Origin: Stenotrophomonas rhizophila | GTDB lineage: Bacteria; Pseudomonadota; Gammaproteobacteria; Xanthomonadales; Xanthomonadaceae | Assembly (NCBI RefSeq): GCF_020857975.1 | Contig: NZ_JACWUO010000017.1 | Location: forward strand, 1-64,000 | Reading direction: 5' to 3' | Length of the DNA stretch: 64,000 bases | Shown here: one piece after another, positions 20,419-29,410 of the stretch | Layout: each line of letters opens with the position of its first letter | Numbering within the stretch: position 1 is the first letter of the stretch | Translations under genes and position numbers: made by a program | Notes under the pieces: generated by a model | Told to the model about the DNA's origin: nothing | What the model saw: the letters and a program-made list of their open reading frames with translations, nothing else | Database searches by the model: none

Positions 20419-20711
20419 GCCAGACCGAACCGGTCAGTGTCCGCATCCTGGACCGTGAATACACGGTGGGCGTGGGCGCCGAAGAGCGCGAGAGCCTGAC
20501 CGCCGCGGCGCGGCTGCTGGACGCCAAGATGCGCGAGATCCGCGGTAGCAACCGGATGGCCGCGGTGGACCGGGTGGCCGTACTGGCCGCGCTGAACCTG
20601 GCCCATGAGCTGCAGCAGCTGCGCGACGAGCACGCCCGCCAGGGAATCGCCCTGCAGCAGACCCTGGCCGATCTGAACCGACGGCTGGATCGGGCAATTG
20701 ACGGCGCCTGA
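20415..20711 (+). CDS. zapA: cell division protein ZapA
   Basis: Protein of 98 residues that bundles FtsZ filaments at the Z ring. It opens MSQTEPVSVRILDREYTVG, followed by the conserved AARLLDAKMREIR helix, a VDRVAVLAALNLAHEL segment and a C-terminal coiled coil. The start overlaps the upstream coiled-coil gene. 6S RNA and ygfA follow, the classic gammaproteobacterial order. Confidence 0.95.
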   Translation: MSQTEPVSVRILDREYTVGVGAEERESLTAAARLLDAKMREIRGSNRMAAVDRVAVLAALNLAHELQQLRDEHARQGIALQQTLADLNRRLDRAIDGA

Positions 20712-20855
20712 GCCGGCGTCGACGGGTTGCCAGGCGTTGCGTGACCATCCCGCCTGCGGCCGGTGCCACGATGTTCCACGCCAGGTTCCATCGCACCCGG
20801 CCATCGCGTGACCCTCATCGATCTGAATTGGCGTGTAATTCGACCGACGAACGGC

Positions 20856-20884
20856 CTGTCGCTCGGCGCGCGCTTGGCTATAAT
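20856..20884 (+). promoter_or_regulatory. promoter of 6S RNA
   Basis: A perfect TATAAT (20879-20884) lies seven bases before the predicted 6S RNA 5' end. The -35 region (CTGTCG, 17 bases upstream) is weak. Confidence 0.65.
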
Positions 20885-20890
20885 GGCCGT

Positions 20891-21077
20891 GCGTTCTCTG
20901 CTGTGAACGACGGCGTGTGCAAACATTCGCCTTGTCCCTTAATTACGACCACGGGTGCGCGACGGCGCCGGGAGTGCAAGTCCGCCTTGTAGCGGGAAGC
21001 CCGAAGGAACCCCAGCGTACCCACTTGAACCCCGGGTTCAAGGTCGTTTCGCACGCATCGTCACCGCGGAGAATGCA
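20891..21077 (+). ncRNA. ssrS: 6S RNA
   Basis: About 187 nt between zapA and ygfA, the conserved place for 6S RNA, which binds sigma-70 RNA polymerase in stationary phase by mimicking an open promoter. The 5' end GCGTTCTC pairs with the 3' end GAGAATGC. The next segments GTGTGCAAAC and GTTTCGCACGC also pair, closing the expected long stem around an open central region. A perfect -10 box lies just upstream and a terminator just downstream. The ends are estimated from the pairing. Confidence 0.85.
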
Positions 21078-21086
21078 GTATTCCTG

Positions 21087-21124
21087 CAAGAGCGACGCCC
21101 CTACCGGGACGTCGCTCTTGTTTT
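21087..21124 (+). terminator. intrinsic terminator between 6S RNA and ygfA
   Basis: CAAGAGCGAC pairs with GTCGCTCTTG around a GC-rich loop and is followed by TTTT. It should end 6S RNA, so ygfA expression would depend on readthrough. Confidence 0.85.
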
Positions 21125-21156
21125 ATCCGCGCCCGCACCACGCCCCGGACCCAGGC

Positions 21157-21759
21157 ATGACCGACCCGCGCTCCGCACTGCGCCAGCAGTTGCGCCAACG
21201 CCGCCGCGAAATTCCCGCCGTGCAACGCCTGGCCGCGGCCGAACAGCTCGCCGATGCCCTGCTCCAGCTGCCGTTCGCGCCCACCCGGGGGCTGGTCGCC
21301 GGTTACTGGGCGATGGATGGCGAGATCGCCCTGCACCGCTGGCAGATGCAGTTGCCGCCCGGCGTGCAGTACTGCCTGCCGATGCTGGCCGGCGACACCC
21401 TGCGCTTCGCGCCGTGGCGCCCGGGCCAGGCCTTGACCGCCAACCGCTACGGCATCCCCGAACCGGACCTGTCCATCGACGACGCCCTCGCCCCGGAACA
21501 GCTGGCCCTGGTGGTCGCGCCGCTGGTCGGTTTCGACCCGCTGGGCCGGCGCCTGGGTATGGGAGGCGGCTGGTATGATCGCAGCTTCGCATTCCGCCAG
21601 CAGCGCCCGGCCCCGCCGTGGCTGGTCGGCGTCGGCTTCTCGGTGCAGCAGGTCGACGACCTGCCGGTGCAGCCCTGGGACGTCGCGGTGGATGCGATCT
21701 GCACCGAGGTTTCCACCCTTGTTCCTGTACCGACCGACGGTCGGCACCTACCGCGATAG
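21157..21759 (+). CDS. ygfA: 5-formyltetrahydrofolate cyclo-ligase
   Basis: ATP-dependent enzyme of 200 residues (5,10-methenyl-THF synthetase) that recycles 5-formyl-THF into the folate pool. The family signature LGMGGGWYDR is present, with LALVVAPLVGFDPLGRRLG before it. The start is ATG 21157, downstream of the 6S RNA terminator. The last dozen residues (VPVPTDGRHLPR) are encoded by a REP palindrome that lies across the gene end, so the tail is not family sequence. Confidence 0.93.
   Translation: MTDPRSALRQQLRQRRREIPAVQRLAAAEQLADALLQLPFAPTRGLVAGYWAMDGEIALHRWQMQLPPGVQYCLPMLAGDTLRFAPWRPGQALTANRYGIPEPDLSIDDALAPEQLALVVAPLVGFDPLGRRLGMGGGWYDRSFAFRQQRPAPPWLVGVGFSVQQVDDLPVQPWDVAVDAICTEVSTLVPVPTDGRHLPR
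21727..21751 (-). repeat. GTAG-type REP palindrome inside the 3' end of ygfA
   Basis: On the minus strand the element reads GTAGGTGCCGACC GTC GGTCGGTAC. It lies inside the reading frame of ygfA and encodes part of its C-terminal tail. Confidence 0.8.
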
Positions 21760-21768
21760 AAAAGACGC

Positions 21769-22245
21769 ATGACCGCACGCAAACGCTACTGGCTGATGAA
21801 GTCCGAACCGGACGCCTTTTCCATCGACGACCTGCAGCGCGTCGGCCGCGAGCCCTGGAACGGCGTGCGCAACTACCAGGCGCGCAATTTCATGCGCGAT
21901 GGCATGAAAGTCGGCGACGGGGTGCTGTTCTACCACTCCAATACCAAGGTGCCCGGCATCGTCGGCCTCGCCACGGTGGCCAGCGAGGCCTATCCGGACG
22001 ACACCCAGTTCGATCCGAAATCAGACTACTACGACCCCAAGGCAAGCCGCGAAGAACCGCGCTGGATGCTGGTCGACGTGGCCTTCGAGCGCAAACTGCG
22101 CGACACCATTTCGCTGGATGAGATCAAGCTGCATGCCGATGCGCTGGGCGAGGGCTTCCCGCTCATCGCGCGCGGCAACCGGCTGTCGATCCTGCCGGTC
22201 ACCGCGGCGCAGTGGAAAACGCTGCTGTCGCTGGAAAAACGCTGA
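21769..22245 (+). CDS. EVE domain protein
   Basis: Protein of 158 residues with an EVE domain, a PUA-like fold that recognises modified bases in nucleic acids. The family opening [16 protein letters not shown] and the block [13 protein letters not shown] are present. The function in this organism is not established. It starts nine bases after ygfA and is followed closely by rpiA, so the three may be cotranscribed. Confidence 0.92.
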   Translation: MTARKRYWLMKSEPDAFSIDDLQRVGREPWNGVRNYQARNFMRDGMKVGDGVLFYHSNTKVPGIVGLATVASEAYPDDTQFDPKSDYYDPKASREEPRWMLVDVAFERKLRDTISLDEIKLHADALGEGFPLIARGNRLSILPVTAAQWKTLLSLEKR

Positions 22246-22273
22246 TTCCCCTTTCCCCCAAGAGTTTCCCGCC

Positions 22274-22921
22274 ATGTCCGAAGCCAAGCGCCTGGCTGCC
22301 GAAAAAGCCCTGGAATACGTCGAAGACGGCATGATCGTCGGGGTCGGCACCGGTTCCACCGTTGCCTATTTCATCGACGGCCTGGCCCGTATCCAGCACC
22401 GCATCAAGGGCACCGTGTCCAGCTCCGAGCAAAGCACCGCGCGCCTGCGCGGGCACGGCATCGAGGTGATGGAACTCAACCACACCGGCAACCTGTCGCT
22501 GTACGTGGATGGCGCCGACGAGTGCGACGGCAACAAGTGCCTGATCAAGGGTGGCGGCGCCGCGCTGACCCGCGAGAAGATCATCGCCGAGGCCAGCGAG
22601 CGCTTCGTCTGCATCATCGACCCGAGCAAGCAGGTGCCGGTGCTGGGCCGCTTCCCGCTGCCGGTGGAAGTGATCCCGATGGCGCGCAGCCTGATCGCGC
22701 GCCGCATCATGGACATGACCGGCGGCCAGCCGGCCTGGCGTGAAGGGGTGGTCACCGACAACGGCAATGCGATCCTGGACATCCACCACCTGCAGATCAC
22801 CGACCCGGTCGCGCTGGAGCGCGAGCTCAACCAGCTGCCGGGCGTGGTCAGCGTGGGCCTGTTCGCGCGGCGGCCGGCCGATGTGGTGATCATCGGCGGG
22901 CAGCCGCCGCAGGTACTCTGA
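22274..22921 (+). CDS. rpiA: ribose-5-phosphate isomerase A
   Basis: Pentose phosphate pathway enzyme of 215 residues that interconverts ribose 5-phosphate and ribulose 5-phosphate. GTGST at residues 25-29, VDGADECD and [12 protein letters not shown] form the active site. The start is ATG 22274 ([12 protein letters not shown]). The family length is normal. Confidence 0.97.
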   Translation: MSEAKRLAAEKALEYVEDGMIVGVGTGSTVAYFIDGLARIQHRIKGTVSSSEQSTARLRGHGIEVMELNHTGNLSLYVDGADECDGNKCLIKGGGAALTREKIIAEASERFVCIIDPSKQVPVLGRFPLPVEVIPMARSLIARRIMDMTGGQPAWREGVVTDNGNAILDIHHLQITDPVALERELNQLPGVVSVGLFARRPADVVIIGGQPPQVL

Positions 22922-22970
22922 TTCCCGGGCCGGCCCATGCGACCGGCCCTTCCTTTTCGAGGTAGCCCCG

Positions 22971-23420
22971 ATGTCCATGCTGCGCCTGTTGCCCCTGCTG
23001 CTCCTGCTGACCCTGACCGGCTGCGCCAGCAGCGGTGCCCGCCATTGGGTGGAACTGGGCGGTGCCCGCTACCAGGTCGAACTGGCCGCCGACGACGCCA
23101 GCCGCGCACGCGGGCTGATGTTCCGCGACCAGATGCCCGAAGACCACGGCATGCTGTTCCTGCACGAACGCCAGGAACTGCAGGCGTACTGGATGAAGAA
23201 CACCAAGATTGCGCTGGACATCCTGTACTTCGACGAACAGCGCCGGCTGGTCAGCCAGCAGCGCGACGTGCCGCCGTGCTCGGCCGGCGACCGCTGCCCG
23301 CCCTACCCCAGCAGCGGCCCGGCCCGCTATGTGCTGGAGCTCAACGCCGGCCAGGCCGAGAAGCTGGGCCTGAAGGACGGTACCGAGATCGTCTTCGGCC
23401 CGGGCATCGCCGACCGCTAG
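22971..23420 (+). CDS. DUF192 lipoprotein
   Basis: Protein of 149 residues with a lipoprotein signal peptide ending in LTLTGC, so Cys18 is the likely lipidated residue and the protein is membrane-anchored in the periplasm. The rest is a DUF192 domain (RARGLMFRDQMPEDHGMLF, YWMKNTKIALDILYF). The function of this family is unknown. A CSAGDRC pair in the middle could form a disulphide. It follows rpiA by 49 bases. Confidence 0.88.
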   Translation: MSMLRLLPLLLLLTLTGCASSGARHWVELGGARYQVELAADDASRARGLMFRDQMPEDHGMLFLHERQELQAYWMKNTKIALDILYFDEQRRLVSQQRDVPPCSAGDRCPPYPSSGPARYVLELNAGQAEKLGLKDGTEIVFGPGIADR

Positions 23421-23554
23421 ATCCGCACAGCGCCGCATGAGCGCCAGCGTGCCGGCGTGTCATCCACTGGGGGCTGCCGGGGATGGACATGCGCGCCCGG
23501 TTTTTTCACACCGGGCAGCTTGAAACCGGCCGCGTTTGTCGCCAGTCTGTAGCC

Positions 23555-24400
23555 ATGCAGGCGCAGATCACATTGCCGGCGTGGGATTCCCTGGCCGAAC
23601 TGGACGACGAGGCGCTGCCCTTGTTGCCGACTGCGCTGCTGATCGCCCAGGACGAGTACCCCGACCTGGACCCCGGGGTCTACGACGCGCTGGTGCAGAG
23701 CCATGCCGACCACCTGCGCACCGAGGTGGACACCATCGAGCATTGGCCGCTGAAGATCGCCGCGGTCAACCGCCACCTGTTCGACGAGCTGGGCTACGGC
23801 GGCGACCACGGCGAGTACTACGACCCGCGCAACAGCTACCTCAACCAGGTGTTCGAACGCCGCCTGGGCAACCCGATCTCACTGGCCCTGGTGCAGATGG
23901 AAGTCGCGCGCCGGCTCGGCATCCCGCTGGACGGGGTGTCCTTCCCCGGGCACTTCCTGGTGCGGCTGCCGGTCGATGACGGCATGCTGGTGATGGACCC
24001 GTTCAACGGCGGCCGCCCGCTGGACGTGGAGGAACTGCGCGAGCGCGCCCGTTCGCATCTGGGCGGGGAAACCCCCGACGACCACGTGCTGGCACAGATC
24101 CTGGACGCCGCCCCGGCGCGCGCGATCCTGATGCGGATGCTGCGCAACCTGCATGGCGTGTACGTGGAACGCGGCGAATGGGACCGTGCCGCACGCAGCG
24201 CCGACCGCCTGCTGAAACTGGCCCCCGAGCAGGACGATGCCCTGCGCGACCGCGGCCTGGCCTACCTGCAGCTGGGCTACCAGGCCGGTGCCCACCGCGA
24301 CCTGGGCCAGTACCTGCAGCGCAATGCCCAGGCCACCGATACCCAGTGGGTGCGCGAGAAGCTGGTGGAACTGGGCGGGCGGGCACCGCGCTTGCACTAG
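23555..24400 (+). CDS. SirB1-like transglutaminase-core protein with TPR region
   Basis: Protein of 281 residues. The first two thirds match the SirB1/transglutaminase-like family (YDPRNSYLNQVFERRLGNPI, FPGHFLVRL), and the C-terminal third has TPR-like helices (RAARSADRLLKLAPEQDDAL). Relatives occur next to prmC/hemA genes in other bacteria, but no clear function is known. The usual cysteine of true transglutaminases is not evident. ATG 23555 is chosen; the 24 upstream codons are not conserved in character. Confidence 0.8.
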   Translation: MQAQITLPAWDSLAELDDEALPLLPTALLIAQDEYPDLDPGVYDALVQSHADHLRTEVDTIEHWPLKIAAVNRHLFDELGYGGDHGEYYDPRNSYLNQVFERRLGNPISLALVQMEVARRLGIPLDGVSFPGHFLVRLPVDDGMLVMDPFNGGRPLDVEELRERARSHLGGETPDDHVLAQILDAAPARAILMRMLRNLHGVYVERGEWDRAARSADRLLKLAPEQDDALRDRGLAYLQLGYQAGAHRDLGQYLQRNAQATDTQWVREKLVELGGRAPRLH

Positions 24401-24433
24401 GTGGGGCCGTATCGACCCGTGGCCCAAGCCTGC

Positions 24434-24458
24434 GTATCGACCAACGGTCGATACCTAC
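24434..24458 (-). repeat. GTAG-type REP palindrome
   Basis: GTATCGACC AAC GGTCGATAC followed by CTAC (GTAG on the minus strand). It lies between the convergent SirB1-like and rubredoxin genes. Confidence 0.8.
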
Positions 24459-24461
24459 CGG

Positions 24462-24653
24462 TCAATCGACCTCGACCATCTCGAAATCGTCCTTGGTCAC
24501 GCCGCAATCCGGGCAGGTCCAGGTATCGGGGATGTCTTCCCAGCGCGTGCCCGGCGCGATGCCCTCTTCGGGCAGGCCGTCTTCTTCCCTGTACAGGAAG
24601 CCGCAGACAACGCACATCCAGGTGCGGAAAGTGGTGGCGGTGGCATCGGTCAT
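24462..24653 (-). CDS. rubredoxin
   Basis: Small iron protein of 63 residues carrying one Fe bound by four cysteines: C14 and C17 in CVVCG, C47 and C50 in CPDCG. The acidic surface typical of electron-transfer rubredoxins is present. The start MTDATATTFRTW has ATG at 24651-24653. It is divergent from thiE with about 70 bases between them. The electron partner is not evident from the neighbours. Confidence 0.95.
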   Translation of the reverse strand: MTDATATTFRTWMCVVCGFLYREEDGLPEEGIAPGTRWEDIPDTWTCPDCGVTKDDFEMVEVD

Positions 24654-24725
24654 TGGATAATCACGGCTGGACAAGAACGGGCGAAGGCCATTGTCCCACT
24701 CCCGCCGTGCTACCGGTAGCTACCG

Positions 24726-25373
24726 ATGACCCCTGCTTCAGCCTCCACCGCACGCCCCCGCGGCGTCTACCTGATCACCCCCGACGAGGCCGACACCGCC
24801 CGCCTGCTGGCGCGCACCGCGCCGCTGCTGGCCACCGGCGTGACCTGGCTGCAGTACCGCAACAAGCGCGCCGATGCCGCGCTGCAGCGGCAGCAGGCCA
24901 GCGCCCTGCAGGCACTGTGCGCCCGGCACGCGGTGCCGCTGATCATCAATGACGACCCGGCGCTGGCGCATGCGGTGGGCGCGGCCGGCGTGCACCTGGG
25001 CGGCACCGATGGCGACATCGGCCCGGCCCGTGCCCTGCTCGGCGCGGACGCCATCATCGGCGCATCCTGCTACGACCAGCTGGCCAATGCCGAGCGCGCC
25101 GTGGCGGCCGGGGCCAGCTACGTGGCCTTCGGCGCGTTCTACCCGACCACCACCAAGGTCACCCGCAGCCGCGCCACCCCGGCGCTGCTGCGGCAAAGCG
25201 CCGCACTGGGGGTGCCGCGGGTGGCGATCGGCGGGCTGAGCCCGGACAATGTCGGTCCCATCATCGATGCCGGCGCCGACCTGGTGGCCGTCATCAGCAG
25301 CGTGTACGCCGCGCCCGACCCGGTCGCCACGCTGCACGCCTATCTCGCTTGCTTCCAGGATCCGACCGCATGA
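24726..25373 (+). CDS. thiE: thiamine-phosphate synthase
   Basis: TIM-barrel enzyme of 215 residues that joins HMP-PP and the thiazole phosphate to make thiamine phosphate. The conserved stretches [26 protein letters not shown] and [13 protein letters not shown] are present. No TPP riboswitch is seen upstream, unlike thiC at the other end of the window. Its stop overlaps the hemL start (ATGA), so the two are coupled. Confidence 0.95.
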   Translation: MTPASASTARPRGVYLITPDEADTARLLARTAPLLATGVTWLQYRNKRADAALQRQQASALQALCARHAVPLIINDDPALAHAVGAAGVHLGGTDGDIGPARALLGADAIIGASCYDQLANAERAVAAGASYVAFGAFYPTTTKVTRSRATPALLRQSAALGVPRVAIGGLSPDNVGPIIDAGADLVAVISSVYAAPDPVATLHAYLACFQDPTA

Positions 25374-26659
25374 ACCACGACCAGTCCCACGCCCTGTTCA
25401 CCCGCGCCCAGACGCTGCTGCCGGGCGGCGTCAACTCGCCGGTGCGCGCGTTCAAGTCGGTCGGCGGCGAGCCGTTCTTCGTCAAGAGCGCCGATGGCCC
25501 GTACCTGTACGACGTCGACGGCAACCGCTACATCGACTATGTCGGTTCGTGGGGCCCGATGATCGTCGGCCACAACCACCCCAGCGTGCGCCAGGCGGTC
25601 AAGCAGGCGCTCGGCAACGGGCTGTCGTTCGGCGCCCCGTGCGAGGCCGAGGTGACCATGGCCGAGACCCTCACCGGCCTGGTCCCGTCGTGCCAGATGG
25701 TGCGCATGGTCAACTCCGGCACCGAAGCCACGCTGTCGGCGATCCGGCTGGCGCGCGGCGCCACCGGCCGCAACCGCATCGTCAAGTTCGAAGGCTGCTA
25801 CCACGGCCATGGCGACTCGTTCCTGGTCAAGGCCGGCAGCGGCATGCTGACCCTGGGCGTGCCGACCTCGCCGGGCGTGCCGGCCAGCCTGAGCGAACTG
25901 ACCCTGACCCTGCCCTACAACGATGTCGATGCGGCCACCGCGCTGTTCGCCGAACAGGGCGAACACATCGCCGGGCTGATCATCGAGCCGGTGGTCGGCA
26001 ACGCCAACTGCATTCCACCGCGCGCCGGCTACCTGCAGCACCTGCGCGCACTGTGCACGCAGTACGGCGCGCTGCTGATCTTCGATGAAGTGATGACCGG
26101 CTTCCGGGTCGCGCTGGGTGGCGCGCAGGCCTACTACGGCATCACCCCGGACCTGACCACCTTCGGCAAGATCATCGGCGGCGGCATGCCGGTGGGCGCC
26201 TATGGCGGCCGCGCCGATCTGATGGCGCAGATCGCCCCGGCCGGCCCGATCTACCAGGCCGGCACCCTCAGCGGCAACCCGGTGGCGATGGCGGCGGGCC
26301 TGGCGATGCTGCAGCTGGTACAGGAACCGGGGTTCCATGACCGCCTGGGCGCGGCCAGCGCGCGCCTTTGCGCCGGGCTGGAAGCGGCCGCGGCCGAGGC
26401 CGGCGTGGCGGTGACCACCAACCAGGTCGGCGGGATGTTCGGGCTGTTCTTCACCGACCAGAAGGTGGAAACCTACGCCCAGGCCACGTCCTGCGACATC
26501 GCCGCGTTCAACACCTTCTTCCACGCCATGCTGGAACGCGGCGTGTTCCTGGCCCCGTCGGCCTATGAGGCCGGCTTCATGTCCAGCGCGCACGACGACA
26601 GCGTGATCGATGCGACCATCGCGGCGGCGCGCGAGGCGTTCAAGGTGGTCAAGGGCTGA
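25370..26659 (+). CDS. hemL: glutamate-1-semialdehyde 2,1-aminomutase
   Basis: PLP enzyme of 429 residues that makes 5-aminolevulinate for tetrapyrrole synthesis (C5 pathway). The PLP lysine lies in [17 protein letters not shown] near residue 267, and [17 protein letters not shown] is the cofactor phosphate region. The start ATG 25370 overlaps the thiE stop. Length and motifs are complete. Confidence 0.97.
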   Translation: MNHDQSHALFTRAQTLLPGGVNSPVRAFKSVGGEPFFVKSADGPYLYDVDGNRYIDYVGSWGPMIVGHNHPSVRQAVKQALGNGLSFGAPCEAEVTMAETLTGLVPSCQMVRMVNSGTEATLSAIRLARGATGRNRIVKFEGCYHGHGDSFLVKAGSGMLTLGVPTSPGVPASLSELTLTLPYNDVDAATALFAEQGEHIAGLIIEPVVGNANCIPPRAGYLQHLRALCTQYGALLIFDEVMTGFRVALGGAQAYYGITPDLTTFGKIIGGGMPVGAYGGRADLMAQIAPAGPIYQAGTLSGNPVAMAAGLAMLQLVQEPGFHDRLGAASARLCAGLEAAAAEAGVAVTTNQVGGMFGLFFTDQKVETYAQATSCDIAAFNTFFHAMLERGVFLAPSAYEAGFMSSAHDDSVIDATIAAAREAFKVVKG

Positions 26660-26678
26660 GCAAACGCGGTGCCACGCG

Positions 26679-26733
26679 GTAGGTGGCGACCGTTGGTCGT
26701 CACCTCGTCTACCGACCAACGGTCGGTAGCTAC
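26679..26733. repeat. facing pair of GTAG-type REPs
   Basis: GTAGGTGGCGACCGTTGGTCGTCACC on the plus strand is followed after six bases by CTACCGACCAACGGTCGGTAGCTAC, whose GTAG end is on the minus strand. The pair lies between the convergent genes hemL and azurin. Confidence 0.8.
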
Positions 26734-26754
26734 CGGCCGTTTCGTTTCCGGTCT

Positions 26755-27213
26755 TCAACCGAAAACGAAACGGCCTTTCATCATCGCAAAATGCCCCGGG
26801 AACGAGCAGAAGAACGTGTAGTCCCCGCCCTTGGCCAGCCTGGCGGTGGAGAAGGTGACGCTGGTGCTCTGCCCGCCGCCGATCACCGCGGTATGCGCCA
26901 GCACCCGCGCATCGGCCTTGGGCAGGTAACTGTCGGCCAGGGTCATGCGCATGCCGGCCATCGCCACCGGCTGGTAATCCGGCGTGCGCGTGAGCACCCA
27001 GTTATGGCCCATCGCCGTGGCCGCCAGCTTGCCGGTATGGCGCAGGGTCAGCCTGACCTGGCTGCAATCGGCGGCGATCTTGATCTGGTCCTGGCTGAAA
27101 CGCATCTGGTCGGTGCTGTCGATGCTGACCGCGCACACGCGGGCGTGCGCGGCCGGGGCCAATGCCAGGCCGGCAAGCACAACGGGAACAAGCAATTTCA
27201 CGGCGGTCTCCAT
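26755..27213 (-). CDS. azurin (blue copper protein)
   Basis: Periplasmic type 1 copper protein of 152 residues with a signal peptide ending about AHA. Copper ligands are visible: His70 in MGHNWVL, then Cys136, His141 and a Met at 144 or 145 in FFCSFPGHFAMMKG. Cys27 and Cys50 would form the usual disulphide. Azurins shuttle electrons between periplasmic redox enzymes. The start is ATG 27211-27213. It is divergent from the HAD gene, with a long perfect palindrome between. Confidence 0.95.
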   Translation of the reverse strand: METAVKLLVPVVLAGLALAPAAHARVCAVSIDSTDQMRFSQDQIKIAADCSQVRLTLRHTGKLAATAMGHNWVLTRTPDYQPVAMAGMRMTLADSYLPKADARVLAHTAVIGGGQSTSVTFSTARLAKGGDYTFFCSFPGHFAMMKGRFVFG

Positions 27214-27275
27214 CGGGCAGTCCCGGCGATTCTAGTCAGCCTGCCCGCCGGCGTGATGCGACCCGATGTCGCAGC

Positions 27276-27335
27276 ACAAAAAGGGGACGGGTGTAATTAA
27301 GCCTGCTGGCTTAATTACACCCGTCCCCTTTTTGT
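27276..27335. repeat. perfect inverted repeat with 28-bp arms and a 4-base loop
   Basis: The left arm (27276-27303) starts ACAAAAAGGGGACGGG and continues TGTAATTAAGCC. The right arm (27308-27335) is its exact reverse complement, with TGCT between. Both ends carry a run of five T in their own reading direction, so it can act as a two-way terminator. It lies between divergent genes, about 60 bases upstream of azurin and 46 bases upstream of the HAD gene. The base composition differs from the GTAG REPs. Confidence 0.95.
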
Positions 27336-27381
27336 ACGCCGGTTGGGGTACGGTCGGTGTTGGACTTGCCCGAATGTTGCC

Positions 27382-28020
27382 ATGCCCCCTGTACTGGATT
27401 GCCTGCTGCTGGATTTCGACGGCGTGCTGGTGCGCCATGCGCGCCACTTGCGCGCGCGCCACCTGGCCGCGAGCCTGGGCTGCAGCGCCGCACAGATCCA
27501 GGCCGCGCTGTTCGACAGCGGACTGGAGCAACAGCACGACGCCGGGTTGGACAGCACCGACTACCTGCAACAGCTCGGGGTGGCGCTGCACACCTCGGTC
27601 AGCGTTGCGCACTGGCAGGCCGCACGCATCGCCGCCTCGCCGCCACAGACCGGCGTGATCGAACGCGTCCAGCGCATCGCGCGCCGCCTGCCCATTGCCA
27701 TCCTGACCAACAACGGCGCGCTGATGGCCCAGACCATCCCGCTGATCCTGCCCACCCTGGCCACCGCCCTGCACGGCCGCATCCTGTGCAGCGGCGCGCT
27801 GGGCGGACGCAAACCCGACCCGGCGGTGTACGTGCAGGCGCTGGCCCGGCTCGGCGTCCGCGCCGAGCGCACGCTGTTCATCGATGACCTGTTCGTCAAT
27901 GTGCGCGGTGCGCGCCTGGCCGGCCTACACGCTGAAACCGCGAACGACAGCCGAGGTTTCAACAAGGTGCTCAAACGCTACGGCTTGGCCGCACAACCCA
28001 TTGATGAAGAGCCCCCTTGA
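27382..28020 (+). CDS. HAD superfamily hydrolase
   Basis: Haloacid dehalogenase-like phosphatase of 212 residues. The nucleophile motif DFDGVLV is at residues 11-17, with D11 as nucleophile and D13 as acid/base. Motif II is ILTNN, the lysine lies in GGRKPDP, and motif IV is FIDD. A helical cap sits between motifs I and II. The substrate is unknown. The start is ATG 27382; earlier in-frame codons run into the palindrome region. Confidence 0.88.
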   Translation: MPPVLDCLLLDFDGVLVRHARHLRARHLAASLGCSAAQIQAALFDSGLEQQHDAGLDSTDYLQQLGVALHTSVSVAHWQAARIAASPPQTGVIERVQRIARRLPIAILTNNGALMAQTIPLILPTLATALHGRILCSGALGGRKPDPAVYVQALARLGVRAERTLFIDDLFVNVRGARLAGLHAETANDSRGFNKVLKRYGLAAQPIDEEPP

Positions 28021-28070
28021 GTCAAGGGGGCGCGGCGACAGCCGCGGGGTTGTGGATGCAATGTCCACGC

Positions 28071-28144
28071 ACCCGGATCTGCGGCGCAGATCCGGGTCTT
28101 CTTCGCGTCAGCGAAGAAGCGAGGTTTATCGCGAAGCGATAAAC
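28071..28144. terminator. three consecutive perfect hairpins between convergent genes
   Basis: The stems are ACCCGGATCTGC/GCAGATCCGGGT (28071-28097), CTTCTTCGC/GCGAAGAAG (28098-28119) and GTTTATCGC/GCGATAAAC with a GAA loop (28124-28144). The third contains the stop codon of argD. There is no T run. They probably end or protect the 3' ends of the HAD and argD mRNAs. Confidence 0.6.
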
Positions 28145-29355
28145 GAGGCGATCGCGGCACGCAGGCGCTTCAGGCCCTCGGCGATTTCCTCATCGCTGAT
28201 GTTCAGCGCCGGCACGAAGCGCAGCACGTCCGGGCCGGCCTGCAGGGTCAGCAGGCCATGCTCGGCGGCATGGTCGAGGATGGCGCCGGCCTGGCCGGCG
28301 AAGTCCCGGTCCACCACCGCGCCCAGCATCAGGCCGCGGCCGCGCACCTGGCTGAACACCTTGAACTCGTCGTTGATCCGGCCCAGGCCATCGCGCAACG
28401 CCTGCGACTGGCGGCCCACGTTGTGCCCGATCTCCGGCGAGGACAGCTTGCGCAGCGCCACCCGTGCCACTGCCGCCGCCAGCGGATTGCCGCCGAAGGT
28501 GGTGCCGTGCGCGCCGAACTGCATCACCTCGGCCACCTTCGGCCCGGCCAGCATCGCGCCGATCGGGAAACCGCCGCCCAGGGCCTTGGCCAGGGTCACG
28601 ATGTCCGGCGTGATGCCGTCCTGCCAGTGCGCGAACAGGGTGCCGGTGCGGCCCATGCCGACCTGGATTTCATCGAGCACCATCAGCGCGTCATGCTGGT
28701 CGCACAGCTCACGGATGCGCTGCATGAAGCCCGGCTTGGCCGGCATCACCCCGCCCTCGCCCTGGATCGGCTCCAGCATCACCGCCGCCACGTCGCCGGC
28801 GGCCATCGCCGTTTCCAGCTGCGTCTCATCGTTGAAATCAACGTAGCGGAAGCCGCCGGGCAGCGGCTCGTAGCCTTCCTGGTACTTGGGCTGGGCGGTG
28901 GCGGTCACCGTCGCCAGGGTGCGGCCGTGGAAGCTGCCGCGGAAGGTCACGATCACCCGCTGGTGGGCCGGGCGGCCTTGCGAAGCGGCCCACTTGCGCA
29001 CCAGCTTGATCGCCACTTCATTGGCTTCGGCACCGGAATTGCACAGGAACACCCGCTCGGCGAAGCGCGAGGAGGTCACCAGCTCTTCGGCCAGGCGCAG
29101 CGGCGGTTCGCTGTAGAACACGTTGCTGGTGTGCCACAGCTTGCCGGCCTGCTCGATCAGCGCCGCGGTCAGGTCCGGGTCGTTGTGGCCCAGCCCGCAT
29201 ACCGCGATGCCGGCGGCCAGGTCGATGAATTCACGGCCCTGGTTGTCCCAGACGCGCGCGCCCTGGCCACGTTCGAGCACCACCTGGCGCGGTTTGTACA
29301 CCGGCAGGTAGTAATGCGACAGGGACAACAGCGGATCGGTGGCAGCGGCGGTCAT
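28126..29355 (-). CDS. argD: acetylornithine/succinyldiaminopimelate aminotransferase family
   Basis: Class III PLP aminotransferase of 409 residues, best matching ArgD of arginine biosynthesis, which often also serves lysine synthesis. The cofactor lysine lies in TLAKALGGGFPIGAM, with CNSGAEANEVAIKL and GSFHGRTLATVTAT upstream. The start is ATG 29353-29355; 46 further open codons upstream belong to the antisense of the ion channel start. It is divergent from the channel gene. The exact substrate is inferred from family only. Confidence 0.9.
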   Translation of the reverse strand: MTAAATDPLLSLSHYYLPVYKPRQVVLERGQGARVWDNQGREFIDLAAGIAVCGLGHNDPDLTAALIEQAGKLWHTSNVFYSEPPLRLAEELVTSSRFAERVFLCNSGAEANEVAIKLVRKWAASQGRPAHQRVIVTFRGSFHGRTLATVTATAQPKYQEGYEPLPGGFRYVDFNDETQLETAMAAGDVAAVMLEPIQGEGGVMPAKPGFMQRIRELCDQHDALMVLDEIQVGMGRTGTLFAHWQDGITPDIVTLAKALGGGFPIGAMLAGPKVAEVMQFGAHGTTFGGNPLAAAVARVALRKLSSPEIGHNVGRQSQALRDGLGRINDEFKVFSQVRGRGLMLGAVVDRDFAGQAGAILDHAAEHGLLTLQAGPDVLRFVPALNISDEEIAEGLKRLRAAIASFIASR

Positions 29356-29410
29356 GGCGGTCAGCGGTTCGGGAAAGGCCCATTCTCGCCCCTCCACCGG
29401 CTGGGGCACA

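Noticed and set aside
24654..24725. Possible TPP riboswitch for thiE
   Set aside because: The conserved core CTGATCCGG...ACCGGCGTAGGGAA is absent; only thiC has it.
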